Below are positions 51,936 to 61,275 of a stretch of DNA of 64,000 nucleotides, piece by piece (position 1 is the stretch's first letter; the number at the start of each line of letters is the position of its first letter). The stretch is from G963678255 sp963678255 (GTDB lineage Bacteria > Cloacimonadota > Cloacimonadia > Cloacimonadales > WRIO01). The notes under the pieces were generated by a model. It did not search any database and had not been told where the DNA came from. It saw only the letters and a list, made by a program, of their open reading frames with translations. The position numbers and the translations under genes are program-made. The DNA is taken from contig CAXXTW010000002.1 of assembly GCA_963678255.2 (NCBI GenBank), positions 1,612,001-1,676,000 of the forward strand, in the 5' to 3' direction.

Positions 51936-53909
51936 ATGACTGATAAACACGGTGTTGTAAGCATGACTAAAATGCAATATGGCAATGATCGCCCTAATGC
52001 AAAAAATCCAATAAAAATTCAAGACCTAAGTTTCCGTGATGGTCACCAATCAATCTATGCAACTCGAGGTAGAACAGAAGATATGTTACCTGTTGCTGAA
52101 ATGATGGATCAGGTTGGATTTCATTCAATGGAAGTTTGGGGTGGTGCTACCTTTGATACAATGCATCGCTTTCTGGCTGAAGATCCATGGGATAGAATCA
52201 GAACCCTAAAAAAATATATAAAAAAGACTCCCTTTTCAATGTTACTTAGAGGACAAAATCTCGTTGGTTATCGCAATTATGCTGATGACGTGGTAGAAAC
52301 CTTTGTTCAAAGAGCTTGTGATAACGGAATCGATATTTTCAGAGTATTCGATGCTTTAAACGATTTTAGAAATTTTGAAACCTGCATTAAGGTTATCAAA
52401 AAAAATAAAAAAGATTTTCAAGGAACTATTTGCTATTCTTTGACAGAACAAAGAATGGGTGGTACTATTTATAACATTGACTATTATCTTGAAAAAGCTA
52501 AAATTTTGGAACAAATGGGAGCAGACTCGATCTGTATAAAAGATATGGCTGGTTTAGTAGCACCCTATGATGCATACAACCTCGTAAAAGCCCTTAAAGA
52601 AACCGTTAATGTTCCAATCCATCTCCATACTCATTTCACTTCTGGAATGGGAGATTTAGCCTTGTTTAAAGCTATTGAAGCTGGGGTTGATGTTATCGAT
52701 ACCTGTATGGCTCCGTATGCTTACAGAACATCTCATGCTGCTGTCGAACCTTTAATCATATCATTATTAGGCACAAATAGAGATACTGGCTTTGACATTA
52801 AGCTAATCAGTAAGATTGACGAACAAATCGAAAAGATTACTCCTAAATACAAACATTTATTAGATAATTCCAAAACGTCTATTATTGATATCAATGTGAT
52901 CCTCCATCAGACTCCAGGTGGTATGATTTCCAATTTAGTCAGCCAACTTCGTATGATGGGAGCTGAAGATAAATTAGAACAGGTTTATGCCACACTGCCT
53001 GAAGTAAGATCTGACCTTGGAATGATCCCTTTAGTGACTCCTACTAGTCAAATCGTTGGTATTCAAACTGTTAATAATGTCCTTTTTGATACAACAAAAG
53101 GAGAATACAATCGTATTACAAATGAAGTAAAGGATTTATGTTATGGTCTGTATGGAAAAACTACCCTGCCAATCAATCCTGAAGTTCAGAAAAAAGCATT
53201 AAAAGACTATCCAAGAGGTGAATCACCTATCTTTTGCAGACCTGGAGATGAATTAGCTCCTGAAATGCCTGATGTAAAAGAAAAATGTAAAGGTTTAGCA
53301 AAAGATATTGATGATGAATTAATAGTGGCTCTTTACCCTGTTACTGGTCAACGATTCTTAAAATGGAAATATGGTATTGAACCTTTACCTGCTGAAGTTA
53401 TTGCAAAAACAATCGAAGAAGTTAAAAATCAAGACGATTTGATTAAAAAAGCGCTGGCTGGTGAACTTACAGATAAACCAAAGAAAGATAGTCCTGAAAA
53501 ACCAGAAAATACCAGAGCTTTCGATGTATATGTCGATGGTGAATACTTCAAAGTTGAAGTGGCTGTCCCTGAAGGCATGACCGGAATGCCAACTAAATCA
53601 GCACCTGTTTTAAACAGACCAGTAGCGCCTGCTCCTGTTTCTGCACCCAAAACTGCACCTCAGACTGCATCAGTCTCTTTAGCAACTGGTGAAAGCGGTA
53701 TCGTTGCTCCTATGCCTGGCATGATTGTCTCTTATGAGAAAAATGTTGGCGATGAAGTCAAAGTCGGAGATACCATTATCATTTTAGAAGCTATGAAAAT
53801 GAATAATAATTTATCTGCTTCTGCAAATGGAGTCATCAAATCCATTGCTTATAAAGCTGGAGATACGGTTAGCAAAAATGATGTGCTCTGCGTTATTGAG
53901 AATAAATAG
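51936..53909 (+). CDS. Biotin-fused oxaloacetate/pyruvate carboxyltransferase (OadA/PycB/5S+1.3S type)
   Basis: A 657-residue protein. The TIM-barrel carboxyltransferase domain opens with IQDLSFRDGHQS and has the metal-binding HLHTH (His229, 231, 233). A PYC_OADA-type domain follows, then an Ala/Pro linker (about 555-590). The biotinyl domain carries biotin on Lys621 in EAMKMNN. Such proteins transfer CO2 between biotin and pyruvate/oxaloacetate. With the 12S-like partner it equals the 5S and 1.3S parts of transcarboxylase in one chain. ATG at 51936 follows TTGGAGG, and a longer TTG frame starts inside that site. No OadB/MmdB membrane subunit gene is nearby. Confidence 0.94.
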   Translation: MTDKHGVVSMTKMQYGNDRPNAKNPIKIQDLSFRDGHQSIYATRGRTEDMLPVAEMMDQVGFHSMEVWGGATFDTMHRFLAEDPWDRIRTLKKYIKKTPFSMLLRGQNLVGYRNYADDVVETFVQRACDNGIDIFRVFDALNDFRNFETCIKVIKKNKKDFQGTICYSLTEQRMGGTIYNIDYYLEKAKILEQMGADSICIKDMAGLVAPYDAYNLVKALKETVNVPIHLHTHFTSGMGDLALFKAIEAGVDVIDTCMAPYAYRTSHAAVEPLIISLLGTNRDTGFDIKLISKIDEQIEKITPKYKHLLDNSKTSIIDINVILHQTPGGMISNLVSQLRMMGAEDKLEQVYATLPEVRSDLGMIPLVTPTSQIVGIQTVNNVLFDTTKGEYNRITNEVKDLCYGLYGKTTLPINPEVQKKALKDYPRGESPIFCRPGDELAPEMPDVKEKCKGLAKDIDDELIVALYPVTGQRFLKWKYGIEPLPAEVIAKTIEEVKNQDDLIKKALAGELTDKPKKDSPEKPENTRAFDVYVDGEYFKVEVAVPEGMTGMPTKSAPVLNRPVAPAPVSAPKTAPQTASVSLATGESGIVAPMPGMIVSYEKNVGDEVKVGDTIIILEAMKMNNNLSASANGVIKSIAYKAGDTVSKNDVLCVIENK

Positions 53910-53927
53910 ACTTATAGCAATACTGTA

Positions 53928-53960
53928 AAAAGCCGGGTATCCCCGGCTTTTACTTTTTTT
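53928..53960 (+). terminator. Intrinsic terminator of the carboxyltransferase operon
   Basis: A perfect 10-bp stem AAAAGCCGGG-TATC-CCCGGCTTTT followed by ACTTTTTTT, 18 bp after the stop. Confidence 0.92.
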
Positions 53961-54075
53961 AATTTATTGTTGTTTGTTAATTAAACCCCTTTTCTCTTGA
54001 CAACCTATTGTATTTTTTTTAAAAGATGAGATTACTATTCTCTGTAATCAAAGTATATAAAAATGAGGAAACCTT

Positions 54076-56463
54076 ATGAATCTTAATAAAAAGAAAAAAT
54101 CTGGCATAGTAATATTACTAATTCTTTTCATATCTTCCATTCTTTGTATTGAGCTTAACTATCAAAAACCTTCCGAAGATATTCTAAAAGTCTTTAACCA
54201 ACCTTATAATCCTGCAATTAGCATTTATTTTAAAACAAACCTGATGATCAATCGTCAATATGAAGTATATATGCCGTATGAATTTATGGCTGAACCTATC
54301 ATTAGAATCGGAGGGTTGGAAATCTATGAAAAGAGTAGAGCGAAAATTCGTTCCGGTTTTTTTAAAGATTTTTCAATTACCAATTTAACTGATGGGAATA
54401 CTTTAAAAATTGATTTACCAAAAGATAGTAAGTATGGTTCAGAATCAGCTTCTTTTGATGAAAAAAAATTCCTGATCCACCAGTACTTACCTAATCATAT
54501 AAGGCTTTGGCTTGTTGATGCAATCACAGGTGAAGCAAAAGTTATCGTTGAAAATGGATTAACCCAAGCAAATGATGAATCTGCTCAGTGGTTGCCAGAT
54601 AATATACATATTTTAGTTTGTACCATGCAAACCACTGCTACTGATATTGCCCCAACAATTCAAAAAGATAAATGTCCTCTTGTTTATGAGACTAAAGGTA
54701 TAGAATCTCAAAATAGAACATATCCAAATCTTATTAAAACAAGTGAGGATGAAAATTTGTTTGATCACTTTGCTATGATTCAACCCATGCTGATCAACAC
54801 AGAAACTGCAGAAAAAAAGATAATTGGTGAACGGGGTTTGTATCTTTATATGCAAATCTCTCCTGATGGGAAATACCTTCTTTATAAAGAGCCCTTAAAA
54901 CCATACTCAAGAAAAGTATATTATCAAAGTTTCAAGGCAAACTGGGTTGTTTTAAATCTAGAAACCAATAAAAAACAAATATTATCTACTCTCGATAGCT
55001 ATGAAAATTTAAAAACAGGATGGGTTAGTACTGGCAGACGTTGGTACACTTGGCATCCTCTTAAACAGCACAGCTTACTCTTTACACAATCCTTAGATAA
55101 CGGAAGTCCTGATTTAACCTTAGAATATTCTGATGAAGTTAGAATTTTAGAAGTTCCTTTTGATGGAGAAGGATCTCAACTTTTTAAAACTAAAAAAAGA
55201 TTATCCAATTTTCAGTTTATTGATGATTCAAGAATATTTGTCAGAGAAAATGTCAGAAAACAAAAAAGATCTATTGCCTCCATATTAAATCTAAAAACCA
55301 AACAAAGTTATGAGTTATGGAATAGAAATAGTGATGAAATCTATGATTTGGTTGGGAACCCCATTATGGAGACTATGGAAAATGGACATACTAAAATACT
55401 TTTTAACAACAACAAGATCTATCTGTCTGAAGAAGGCCTTAGTAAAAACTCTCGAAAACCTTTTATTGATGAGTTGAGTTTAAAGAATTTTCATAAAAAA
55501 AGAATTTTTGAATTAGATTCTAAAGACTATACCAGAATTATTAAAACTGATCTCGAAATGAAAAGAGTCTTAATTTCCAGAGAAAATAGACAAACTCCTA
55601 CTAACCAATCAATAATTGACATAAATAATAAAAAAGAGCTCGCCTTAACTCATTTTACAAACACAGTTCCTGAACTTACTCATCTACAAAAACGAGTAAT
55701 CAATTATCAAAGAAATGATGGTGTAAAACTCTCAGGTATTATTTATTTACCTGAAAAATGGGATGGATCAAAAAGACTACCCTTGATTATGTCTGCATAC
55801 CCAGAAGAATTCACCAATTCAGAAACTGCTTCTCAAAGTTCTTTTGTTGAAAACAGATATTCTCGTCCCTGGGGTTCTTCACTTTTATATTTATGTTTAA
55901 AAGGTTATGCTGTATTAACAGAAGCTTCTTTCCCAATAATCGGCGATCCCTTGACTGTCAATGATACATGGATGGAACAAGCAGAAGCAAATGCAAAAGC
56001 TGTGATTTCATATCTTGATCAAGAAGGAATTGTAGATACAAACAAAGTAGTTATTCAGGGACATAGTTATGGTGCTTTTATGGTTTTAAATCTTCTGAGT
56101 CATACTGATTTGTTTGCCGGTGGGATTGCTCGTAATGGAGCATATAATAGAACCTTAACGCCTTTTGGCTTTCAAAGTGAAAAAAGAACGCTTTGGCAAG
56201 CTAAAGATTTATATTTAAAATTATCTCCATTCTTATACGTCGATCAGATTAAAAAACCTATTTTATTAATCCATAGCATGGAAGATACTAACCCTGGAAC
56301 TTATCCTATCCAAAGTGAAAGATTGTTTGAAGCTTTAGAAGGTAATGGAAAAATTTGTCGTTATGTTCAATTACCTTTGGAAGATCATAATTATGTTATG
56401 AAAGAAACTCATCAACATTTGTTATGGGAATATGAACAATTCTTAGATAACTTGTTTAAATAG
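54076..56463 (+). CDS. S9-family (prolyl-oligopeptidase-type) serine peptidase
   Basis: A 795-residue peptidase. The N-terminal hydrophobic segment (about 9-26) is a signal peptide or anchor. A beta-propeller region follows (about 30-530), and then an alpha/beta-hydrolase domain. The catalytic triad is Ser664 in GHSYGA, Asp737 in HSMEDTNPG and His771 in LPLEDHNYV. It should cleave short peptides outside the cytoplasm, fitting an amino-acid-fermenting lifestyle. It follows the carboxyltransferase terminator and GAGG precedes the ATG. The end lies in an inverted repeat that also covers the stop of the convergent gene. Confidence 0.9.
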   Translation: MNLNKKKKSGIVILLILFISSILCIELNYQKPSEDILKVFNQPYNPAISIYFKTNLMINRQYEVYMPYEFMAEPIIRIGGLEIYEKSRAKIRSGFFKDFSITNLTDGNTLKIDLPKDSKYGSESASFDEKKFLIHQYLPNHIRLWLVDAITGEAKVIVENGLTQANDESAQWLPDNIHILVCTMQTTATDIAPTIQKDKCPLVYETKGIESQNRTYPNLIKTSEDENLFDHFAMIQPMLINTETAEKKIIGERGLYLYMQISPDGKYLLYKEPLKPYSRKVYYQSFKANWVVLNLETNKKQILSTLDSYENLKTGWVSTGRRWYTWHPLKQHSLLFTQSLDNGSPDLTLEYSDEVRILEVPFDGEGSQLFKTKKRLSNFQFIDDSRIFVRENVRKQKRSIASILNLKTKQSYELWNRNSDEIYDLVGNPIMETMENGHTKILFNNNKIYLSEEGLSKNSRKPFIDELSLKNFHKKRIFELDSKDYTRIIKTDLEMKRVLISRENRQTPTNQSIIDINNKKELALTHFTNTVPELTHLQKRVINYQRNDGVKLSGIIYLPEKWDGSKRLPLIMSAYPEEFTNSETASQSSFVENRYSRPWGSSLLYLCLKGYAVLTEASFPIIGDPLTVNDTWMEQAEANAKAVISYLDQEGIVDTNKVVIQGHSYGAFMVLNLLSHTDLFAGGIARNGAYNRTLTPFGFQSEKRTLWQAKDLYLKLSPFLYVDQIKKPILLIHSMEDTNPGTYPIQSERLFEALEGNGKICRYVQLPLEDHNYVMKETHQHLLWEYEQFLDNLFK

Positions 56464-56502
56464 TGGGAGGTACCAGGCTAAGGTTTCACTATTTAAAACA
56501 AG
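56451..56502. repeat. Inverted repeat spanning both convergent stop codons
   Basis: CTTGTTTAAATAGTG (56451-56465) pairs with the complementary sequence at 56487-56502, with one bulged base and a loop of about 21 nt. It contains the TAG of the peptidase gene and the TAA of the convergent small gene. There is no T-tract, so it may act as a bidirectional pause or mRNA 3'-end stabiliser rather than a classical terminator. Confidence 0.6.
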
Positions 56503-56813
56503 GAATATGCACCTAAAACTTCCTTATTAAACTGATAAGAGTCTTTTTGTGCATTAGTACTAAAAGGATTAGAATTCATACGATCGAGTGAGTTTATTAC
56601 CAGTCGATTATTGTATTCATTCTTATCCATGGTTCCATTCGAATTATAGGTCTGATAGGTCTCTTGATTTGATCCTGATTGAACGCTATCCTGACCATAT
56701 GCGTAAGAATTCGAATGAGAATACTGATTCTGTTCGGTAGATTTCATTTGTGAGGTTGCTTGAATACGACTTAATTTTGTATCCAATGACGACACTCCAC
56801 CAAAAGAAAGCAT
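56493..56813 (-). CDS. Small Ser/Asn-rich protein with a degenerate EF-hand-like loop
   Basis: A 106-residue polar protein rich in Ser, Asn, Gln and Tyr, without signal peptide or membrane helix. TYNSNGTMDKNEY matches the EF-hand loop spacing (N at 3 and 5, G at 6, D at 9, E at 12), except that the first ligand is Thr instead of Asp. The ATG is preceded by a perfect AAAGGAGG, so the gene is likely expressed. It is transcribed towards the S9 peptidase. Family and function are not recognised. Confidence 0.65.
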   Translation of the reverse strand: MLSFGGVSSLDTKLSRIQATSQMKSTEQNQYSHSNSYAYGQDSVQSGSNQETYQTYNSNGTMDKNEYNNRLVINSLDRMNSNPFSTNAQKDSYQFNKEVLGAYSLF

Positions 56814-56942
56814 AACAACCTCCTTTCACAGGTTTATGTGCTATGGCAAATTAAGAATATTACTAAAAAAGTATAAAGTCAAGAAAAAAAATAATTTTCT
56901 TGACTTTGCTACTTTTACTGATTATAAAATTGTTTGGAGGTT

Positions 56943-58022
56943 ATGATGATTTTGTTTTCTTTTTTTCTTAAGATTCTTTCCAAATGTTATTTAATCTTTT
57001 TTCTTTTAATTATATTGAGCTCTGTAATGTGTTTGGAAGCAAAAGTATATAAGATCGGGGTTTTATACTGGTCGATGAATATTCCAGGTCAGGTAGCCAT
57101 GCGCAATGGCTTGGAATTAGAAGCTAAGAAAATCAATCAAGAGGCCCAAGAAAAGAATTTATCAAAGATTGCACTTGTTCCAATGGTTGCTGGTGATGGT
57201 GAAACTGGAATTGAAAATCAAATAAAACAAATGTATCAATTAATAGATCAAAAAGTTGATTTAATAATTGTTCAACCAACAGATAATGCAGCATTAAAAA
57301 ATCCCTTAATCAAAGCTAATCAACAGAATATTCCTGTTATAGCCTATGACCAATATATTAGTGGCGGGAAATTAACCGCATATCGAACTTCAGATAATTA
57401 TCAAGCTGGGTATTTAAATGGTGAATATGTCTCATCCATATTTTTAGGTAAAGGCGAAGTAAAATTAATTTTAGTTGAATATCCTCACGTTTCATCAACA
57501 GTTGAGAGATTAAATGGATTTTTAGATGCGTTAACTTATTATAAATGCAAATACAAAATATTAAAAACCTACAATGCAGTGGAACCCATTAGCGGGAAAC
57601 AAGCAGGATTAAATATCTTAAAAGATTTTCCTCAAAAAGGAAGTGTTGATTTAATTTTCTGCGTGAATGATGGAGGATGCCTTCCTATTGTTGATGAATT
57701 ATCAAAAAAAGGCAGAAAAGAGATTAGAATAGCTACCGTTGATGGTGATCCTGTTTCAGTTAAAAATGTTAAGGAATCTAAACTGACAGTTATTGACTGC
57801 GCTCAATTTTGTGGTCCCCTAGGTGCAGAAACAATAAAATCTGCTTATGAATACTTAACAAAAGGGAAAACAGTTTATCATGCTCTAGTCCCTGTGTTTC
57901 CAATAACAAAAGAAACTCTTAAATTGTATCCAGGATGGGAAGGTCCAATCCCAAATTCTTTTAATAAGCCTTGGATTACTATAAACAAAAAATGGAAAGG
58001 TGAAATAAAAATTGTTAAATAA
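56943..58022 (+). CDS. Periplasmic sugar-binding-type protein (Peripla_BP_4)
   Basis: A 359-residue exported protein of the ribose/galactose-binding type. The signal peptide is at about 12-33 (ending CLEAKVYK). The type I binding-protein fold follows, with DLIIVQPTDNAALKNPLIKA (loop to lobe 1), IPVIAYDQYISGG and IATVDGDPVSVKN. No ABC transporter permease or ATPase gene is nearby. The next gene, a hybrid kinase with an extracytoplasmic domain, overlaps it by 11 bp. It is therefore more likely a sensory ligand receptor (as LuxP or TorT) than a transport component. ATG at 56943 follows TTGGAGG. Confidence 0.88.
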   Translation: MMILFSFFLKILSKCYLIFFLLIILSSVMCLEAKVYKIGVLYWSMNIPGQVAMRNGLELEAKKINQEAQEKNLSKIALVPMVAGDGETGIENQIKQMYQLIDQKVDLIIVQPTDNAALKNPLIKANQQNIPVIAYDQYISGGKLTAYRTSDNYQAGYLNGEYVSSIFLGKGEVKLILVEYPHVSSTVERLNGFLDALTYYKCKYKILKTYNAVEPISGKQAGLNILKDFPQKGSVDLIFCVNDGGCLPIVDELSKKGRKEIRIATVDGDPVSVKNVKESKLTVIDCAQFCGPLGAETIKSAYEYLTKGKTVYHALVPVFPITKETLKLYPGWEGPIPNSFNKPWITINKKWKGEIKIVK

Positions 58023-60561
58023 ATTACTCATATTTTTAAAATCTGATTTTTTAAAAAGATTTGATAATAAAATGGCATTAAGTTTTGCAGGGATTATTAT
58101 TGTAATTTTTATTTTAACAACTTCATATTCAATTGCTTTATTTAATCAGGTTTTAACTGAAGAAGAAGACAGATTGTTAGAAAGCTTGGCTTCATCTTTA
58201 AGTGTTTCCATTTCAAAAGTTAGCTTTTCTGGTAAATACCAAATCCGTCTATTGGTAGAAGAAATGGTTGAAAAAAAGAAAGATATTTTATACATCTCTA
58301 TTGAATCTCCAAATAATAAAATAATCGCACATAGTAATCCTAAGCTAAATGACCGATTTGGCTCAGCCTCTGATTTCAAAGAAAATTTAGAATCTATAAA
58401 AAATAATACCTCAATATTTAGCGAACATCAAATTAATGGAAAAGTTATTAAAGAAATCGTGCATCCATTTTATGGAGGTTATGATTCAGAAGTCACGGGC
58501 ATTGTAAGAATTGGAATTGATAAAGCTGATGTGTTAGCTAATAAAAGAAAAAATATGTTTAAAATTAGCATTTTTGTTCTTTTATTGTCTTTTTCTGGTA
58601 TTATTTCTGTAAAATGGCTAAGTACATTTTTCGCTAAGTCTGCTCAAGTACTTGCAGCTCAATTAGAAGGAATCTTAAAATATGCTCCTATAACTATTAT
58701 TATCAGTGATGATAAAGGTATTATCAAAGCTCATAGCAATTCTATTGCTGATCGCTTTCTTTCTATTGAAGAAAATGATAATCTGGGTAATTTTTATGTT
58801 AAAAATCTAAATAAAAAATTAGTTCAATTATTAAAAAAAGTTGATAAAGAGATTTTTTTAAATGCTAGCAATTTTGACAATGAAATCAGAATTAAAAAAA
58901 ATGATAGCCTTAGGTATTGGCATGTAAGTAAATTCCCCATTGAAAGAAATGAGTTGGGAAAAGTTCTTCTAATGTGTACATTTATCTACGATGTCAGTGA
59001 TTTGAAGAAAACTGAAGAATCTTTACAAGAAACTGAAGATGCGTTTACAAGAATATTTGAATTCTCTGCTGATCCTATTTTATTAATTAAAAATGGAGTT
59101 TTTATTGAATGTAACCATGCTACTTTAAGTCTATTAGAATATGATAAAGCAGATTTTTTAAATTGTACACCTGAATCCATTTCTCCTATGTTTCAGGCTG
59201 ATGGTCGATTATCCTCTGAATCTGCTAAAGAAAAAATTACAGATGCTTTTAAAAAAGGATACATTCGTTTTGATTGGATTCATACAAAAAAAGATGATCA
59301 ACCTGTTTATCTGGATATAACCTTAACACCAATTAGCTTTAAAGGTGAAAATCACTTATATGTTACCTGGCGAGATATGACTGAGAAAAAGAAAGCAGAT
59401 GAAGAAAAAGAAAAACTACAAAGACAATTATTACAGGCACAAAAGATGGAATCAATTGGAAGATTAGCTGGTGGCGTTGCCCATGATTTTAACAATATGT
59501 TAAGTGTTATAAATGGCTATTCTGAAATGACTATGTTAAGATTAACAAAAGAAAACCCGATCTATCAATTCATGATTGAGATCCAAAAAGCTGGTAAAAG
59601 ATCTGTCGAACTTACTCAGCAATTACTAGCTTTTGCTAGAAAACAGGAGATAAGCCCTAAAGTCATTAACATTAATGATACCATTGTAGGTATGCTAAAA
59701 ATGTTGCAACGACTAATTGGTGAAGAAATTGATCTCGCCTGGATTCCAGGTCATAATATCTGGTTTACAAATATTGACCCATCTCAATTGCATCAGATAT
59801 TAGCAAATTTAGTTGTTAATTCCAAAGATGCTATTGATGGGATTGGAAAAGTTACTATTGAAACAGACAATACTGTTATTGATGAATCATATTGCCTCTC
59901 TCATCCAGGGAGTGTGATAGGTGATTTTGTTACATTAATTGTATCTGATACTGGTAATGGAATGAATCAAGAACTAATTCAAAACATTTTTGAACCTTTC
60001 TTTACAACTAAAGATATTGGAAAAGGAACCGGTTTGGGATTGGCTACCGTTTATGGTATTGTAAAGCAAAACCAAGGCTTCATTAATGTCTATAGCGAAC
60101 CTGGAAAAGGAACAAGTTTTAAAATATTCTTCCCTAGATATTTAGATAATATTCAATCTATAGAAGAAAATGTAAAAAATGAAGTTAGCCCAACTGGAAC
60201 AGAAACTATTTTAGTCGTTGAAGATGAATTATCTGTTCTAAATTATTCTAAAACTCTATTAGAATCCTTAGGTTATCATGTCCTTACAGCCAATACTCCT
60301 TCTGAAGCCTTAGAACTAACTGAAAATCCATTAATTAATTTTGATTTAATGATTACCGATGTTATTATGCCTATCATGAACGGAAAAGAATTATCCGAAA
60401 AGATTACCATCTTACATCCTGGAATAAAATGCTTGTTTATGTCAGGATATACAGCAAATGTAATTGATCGTCATGGAGTCTTGGATGAGAGTGTTAACTT
60501 TATTCAAAAACCATTTACTCTATATAGCTTAGCAATTAAAGTTCGTACTATCTTAGATTAA
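58012..60561 (+). CDS. Membrane hybrid histidine kinase coupled to the binding protein
   Basis: An 849-residue kinase with membrane helices at about 23-44 and 183-203 and an extracytoplasmic sensor between them. Two cytoplasmic PAS-like domains follow (about 210-335 and 345-465, ending DMTEKKKA). HisKA has His491 in RLAGGVAHDFNNMLSV, then come N-box NLVVNSKDAI and G-box GKGTGLGLATVYGI. A C-terminal receiver has Asp783 in MITDVIMPIMNG. It begins with TTG inside the end of the binding-protein gene, with AAGGTG upstream, indicating translational coupling. It lacks a DNA-binding output. Confidence 0.92.
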   Translation: MLNKLLIFLKSDFLKRFDNKMALSFAGIIIVIFILTTSYSIALFNQVLTEEEDRLLESLASSLSVSISKVSFSGKYQIRLLVEEMVEKKKDILYISIESPNNKIIAHSNPKLNDRFGSASDFKENLESIKNNTSIFSEHQINGKVIKEIVHPFYGGYDSEVTGIVRIGIDKADVLANKRKNMFKISIFVLLLSFSGIISVKWLSTFFAKSAQVLAAQLEGILKYAPITIIISDDKGIIKAHSNSIADRFLSIEENDNLGNFYVKNLNKKLVQLLKKVDKEIFLNASNFDNEIRIKKNDSLRYWHVSKFPIERNELGKVLLMCTFIYDVSDLKKTEESLQETEDAFTRIFEFSADPILLIKNGVFIECNHATLSLLEYDKADFLNCTPESISPMFQADGRLSSESAKEKITDAFKKGYIRFDWIHTKKDDQPVYLDITLTPISFKGENHLYVTWRDMTEKKKADEEKEKLQRQLLQAQKMESIGRLAGGVAHDFNNMLSVINGYSEMTMLRLTKENPIYQFMIEIQKAGKRSVELTQQLLAFARKQEISPKVININDTIVGMLKMLQRLIGEEIDLAWIPGHNIWFTNIDPSQLHQILANLVVNSKDAIDGIGKVTIETDNTVIDESYCLSHPGSVIGDFVTLIVSDTGNGMNQELIQNIFEPFFTTKDIGKGTGLGLATVYGIVKQNQGFINVYSEPGKGTSFKIFFPRYLDNIQSIEENVKNEVSPTGTETILVVEDELSVLNYSKTLLESLGYHVLTANTPSEALELTENPLINFDLMITDVIMPIMNGKELSEKITILHPGIKCLFMSGYTANVIDRHGVLDESVNFIQKPFTLYSLAIKVRTILD

Positions 60562-60565
60562 AAAT

Positions 60566-60607
60566 AAAGTGTCTTTCATAATCTCCTCTTGATAAGACTC
60601 TTTTTTT
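60566..60607 (+). terminator. Probable terminator after the hybrid kinase
   Basis: AAAGTGTCTT pairs with AAGACTCTTT (one internal T-T mismatch) around an 18-nt loop and runs into TTTTTT, 5 bp after the stop. Confidence 0.65.
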
Positions 60608-61167
60608 AATTACTTTCTCTTACATTTATTTCTGTTATAAAATCGATATGATTAAAACTATCTTTGATTTTTATATTAAGTGTTTTTATCAAAATATGGT
60701 AATTATTAAAATATCTCTTGCAAAGCTACTGAAATCGACGAAGAGAAATGCTTAAAATGTCAGGCTAGTTACCTGCATGTCCAGCTTAGTTCTGTAATTA
60801 TGTAACAAACAATTTATTAAGATTAATTCTGATGACTCTAGTTCTTTTATTAAAATCTACAAACCTACATCATTACCTATTTAGTTCTTGCTTACTGCCC
60901 CATGATACTCTCATTTATAACTGTTCGTGAATACTTTCCTAAATACCATTATCATATACTTACCATCATTTCTCCCTGTATTTCTAAAACATGAGTTTGA
61001 TGTAACAAAAATTGGGGGTTACATTACCACTTGCATAAAATTCATAAGTATTTTAAAACTATTATGACTTATATTCATAGTTTAGTCTCTCATTGTTCAA
61101 ATATCGGTAATGAAGTCTATAATGGATTGAATACATTGTAATTTTCTGACAGTCTAACGAAATTTAA
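60608..61167. other. Intergenic region ending in an orphan terminator
   Basis: About 560 bp without a credible gene on either strand. A 7-bp hairpin ATGTAAC...GTTACAT lies at 61000-61024 and a small CAGG...CCTG repeat near 60760. The stretch sits between two terminators, which leaves room for an untranslated RNA, but I see no conserved RNA structure. Confidence 0.4.
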
Positions 61168-61210
61168 AAATTAGTGAGATCATTTTAATGAACTCACTAA
61201 TTTTTTTTAG
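61168..61210 (+). terminator. Intrinsic terminator without an upstream gene
   Basis: An 11-bp stem, AAATTAGTGAG pairing with CTCACTAATTT, with a 14-nt loop, followed by TTTTT. The nearest upstream coding end is the kinase stop at 60561, which has its own terminator. Confidence 0.75.
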
Positions 61211-61275
61211 AAATCTATTTACAAACTCTAAAAAATCTGTTTAAATAGAAAATATTAGTATTTTAAGGAATATAG

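Noticed and set aside
60998..61026. Riboswitch or structured RNA around the ATGTAAC hairpin
   Set aside because: Only one 7-bp stem with an unremarkable loop is visible; no known aptamer core is recognised.
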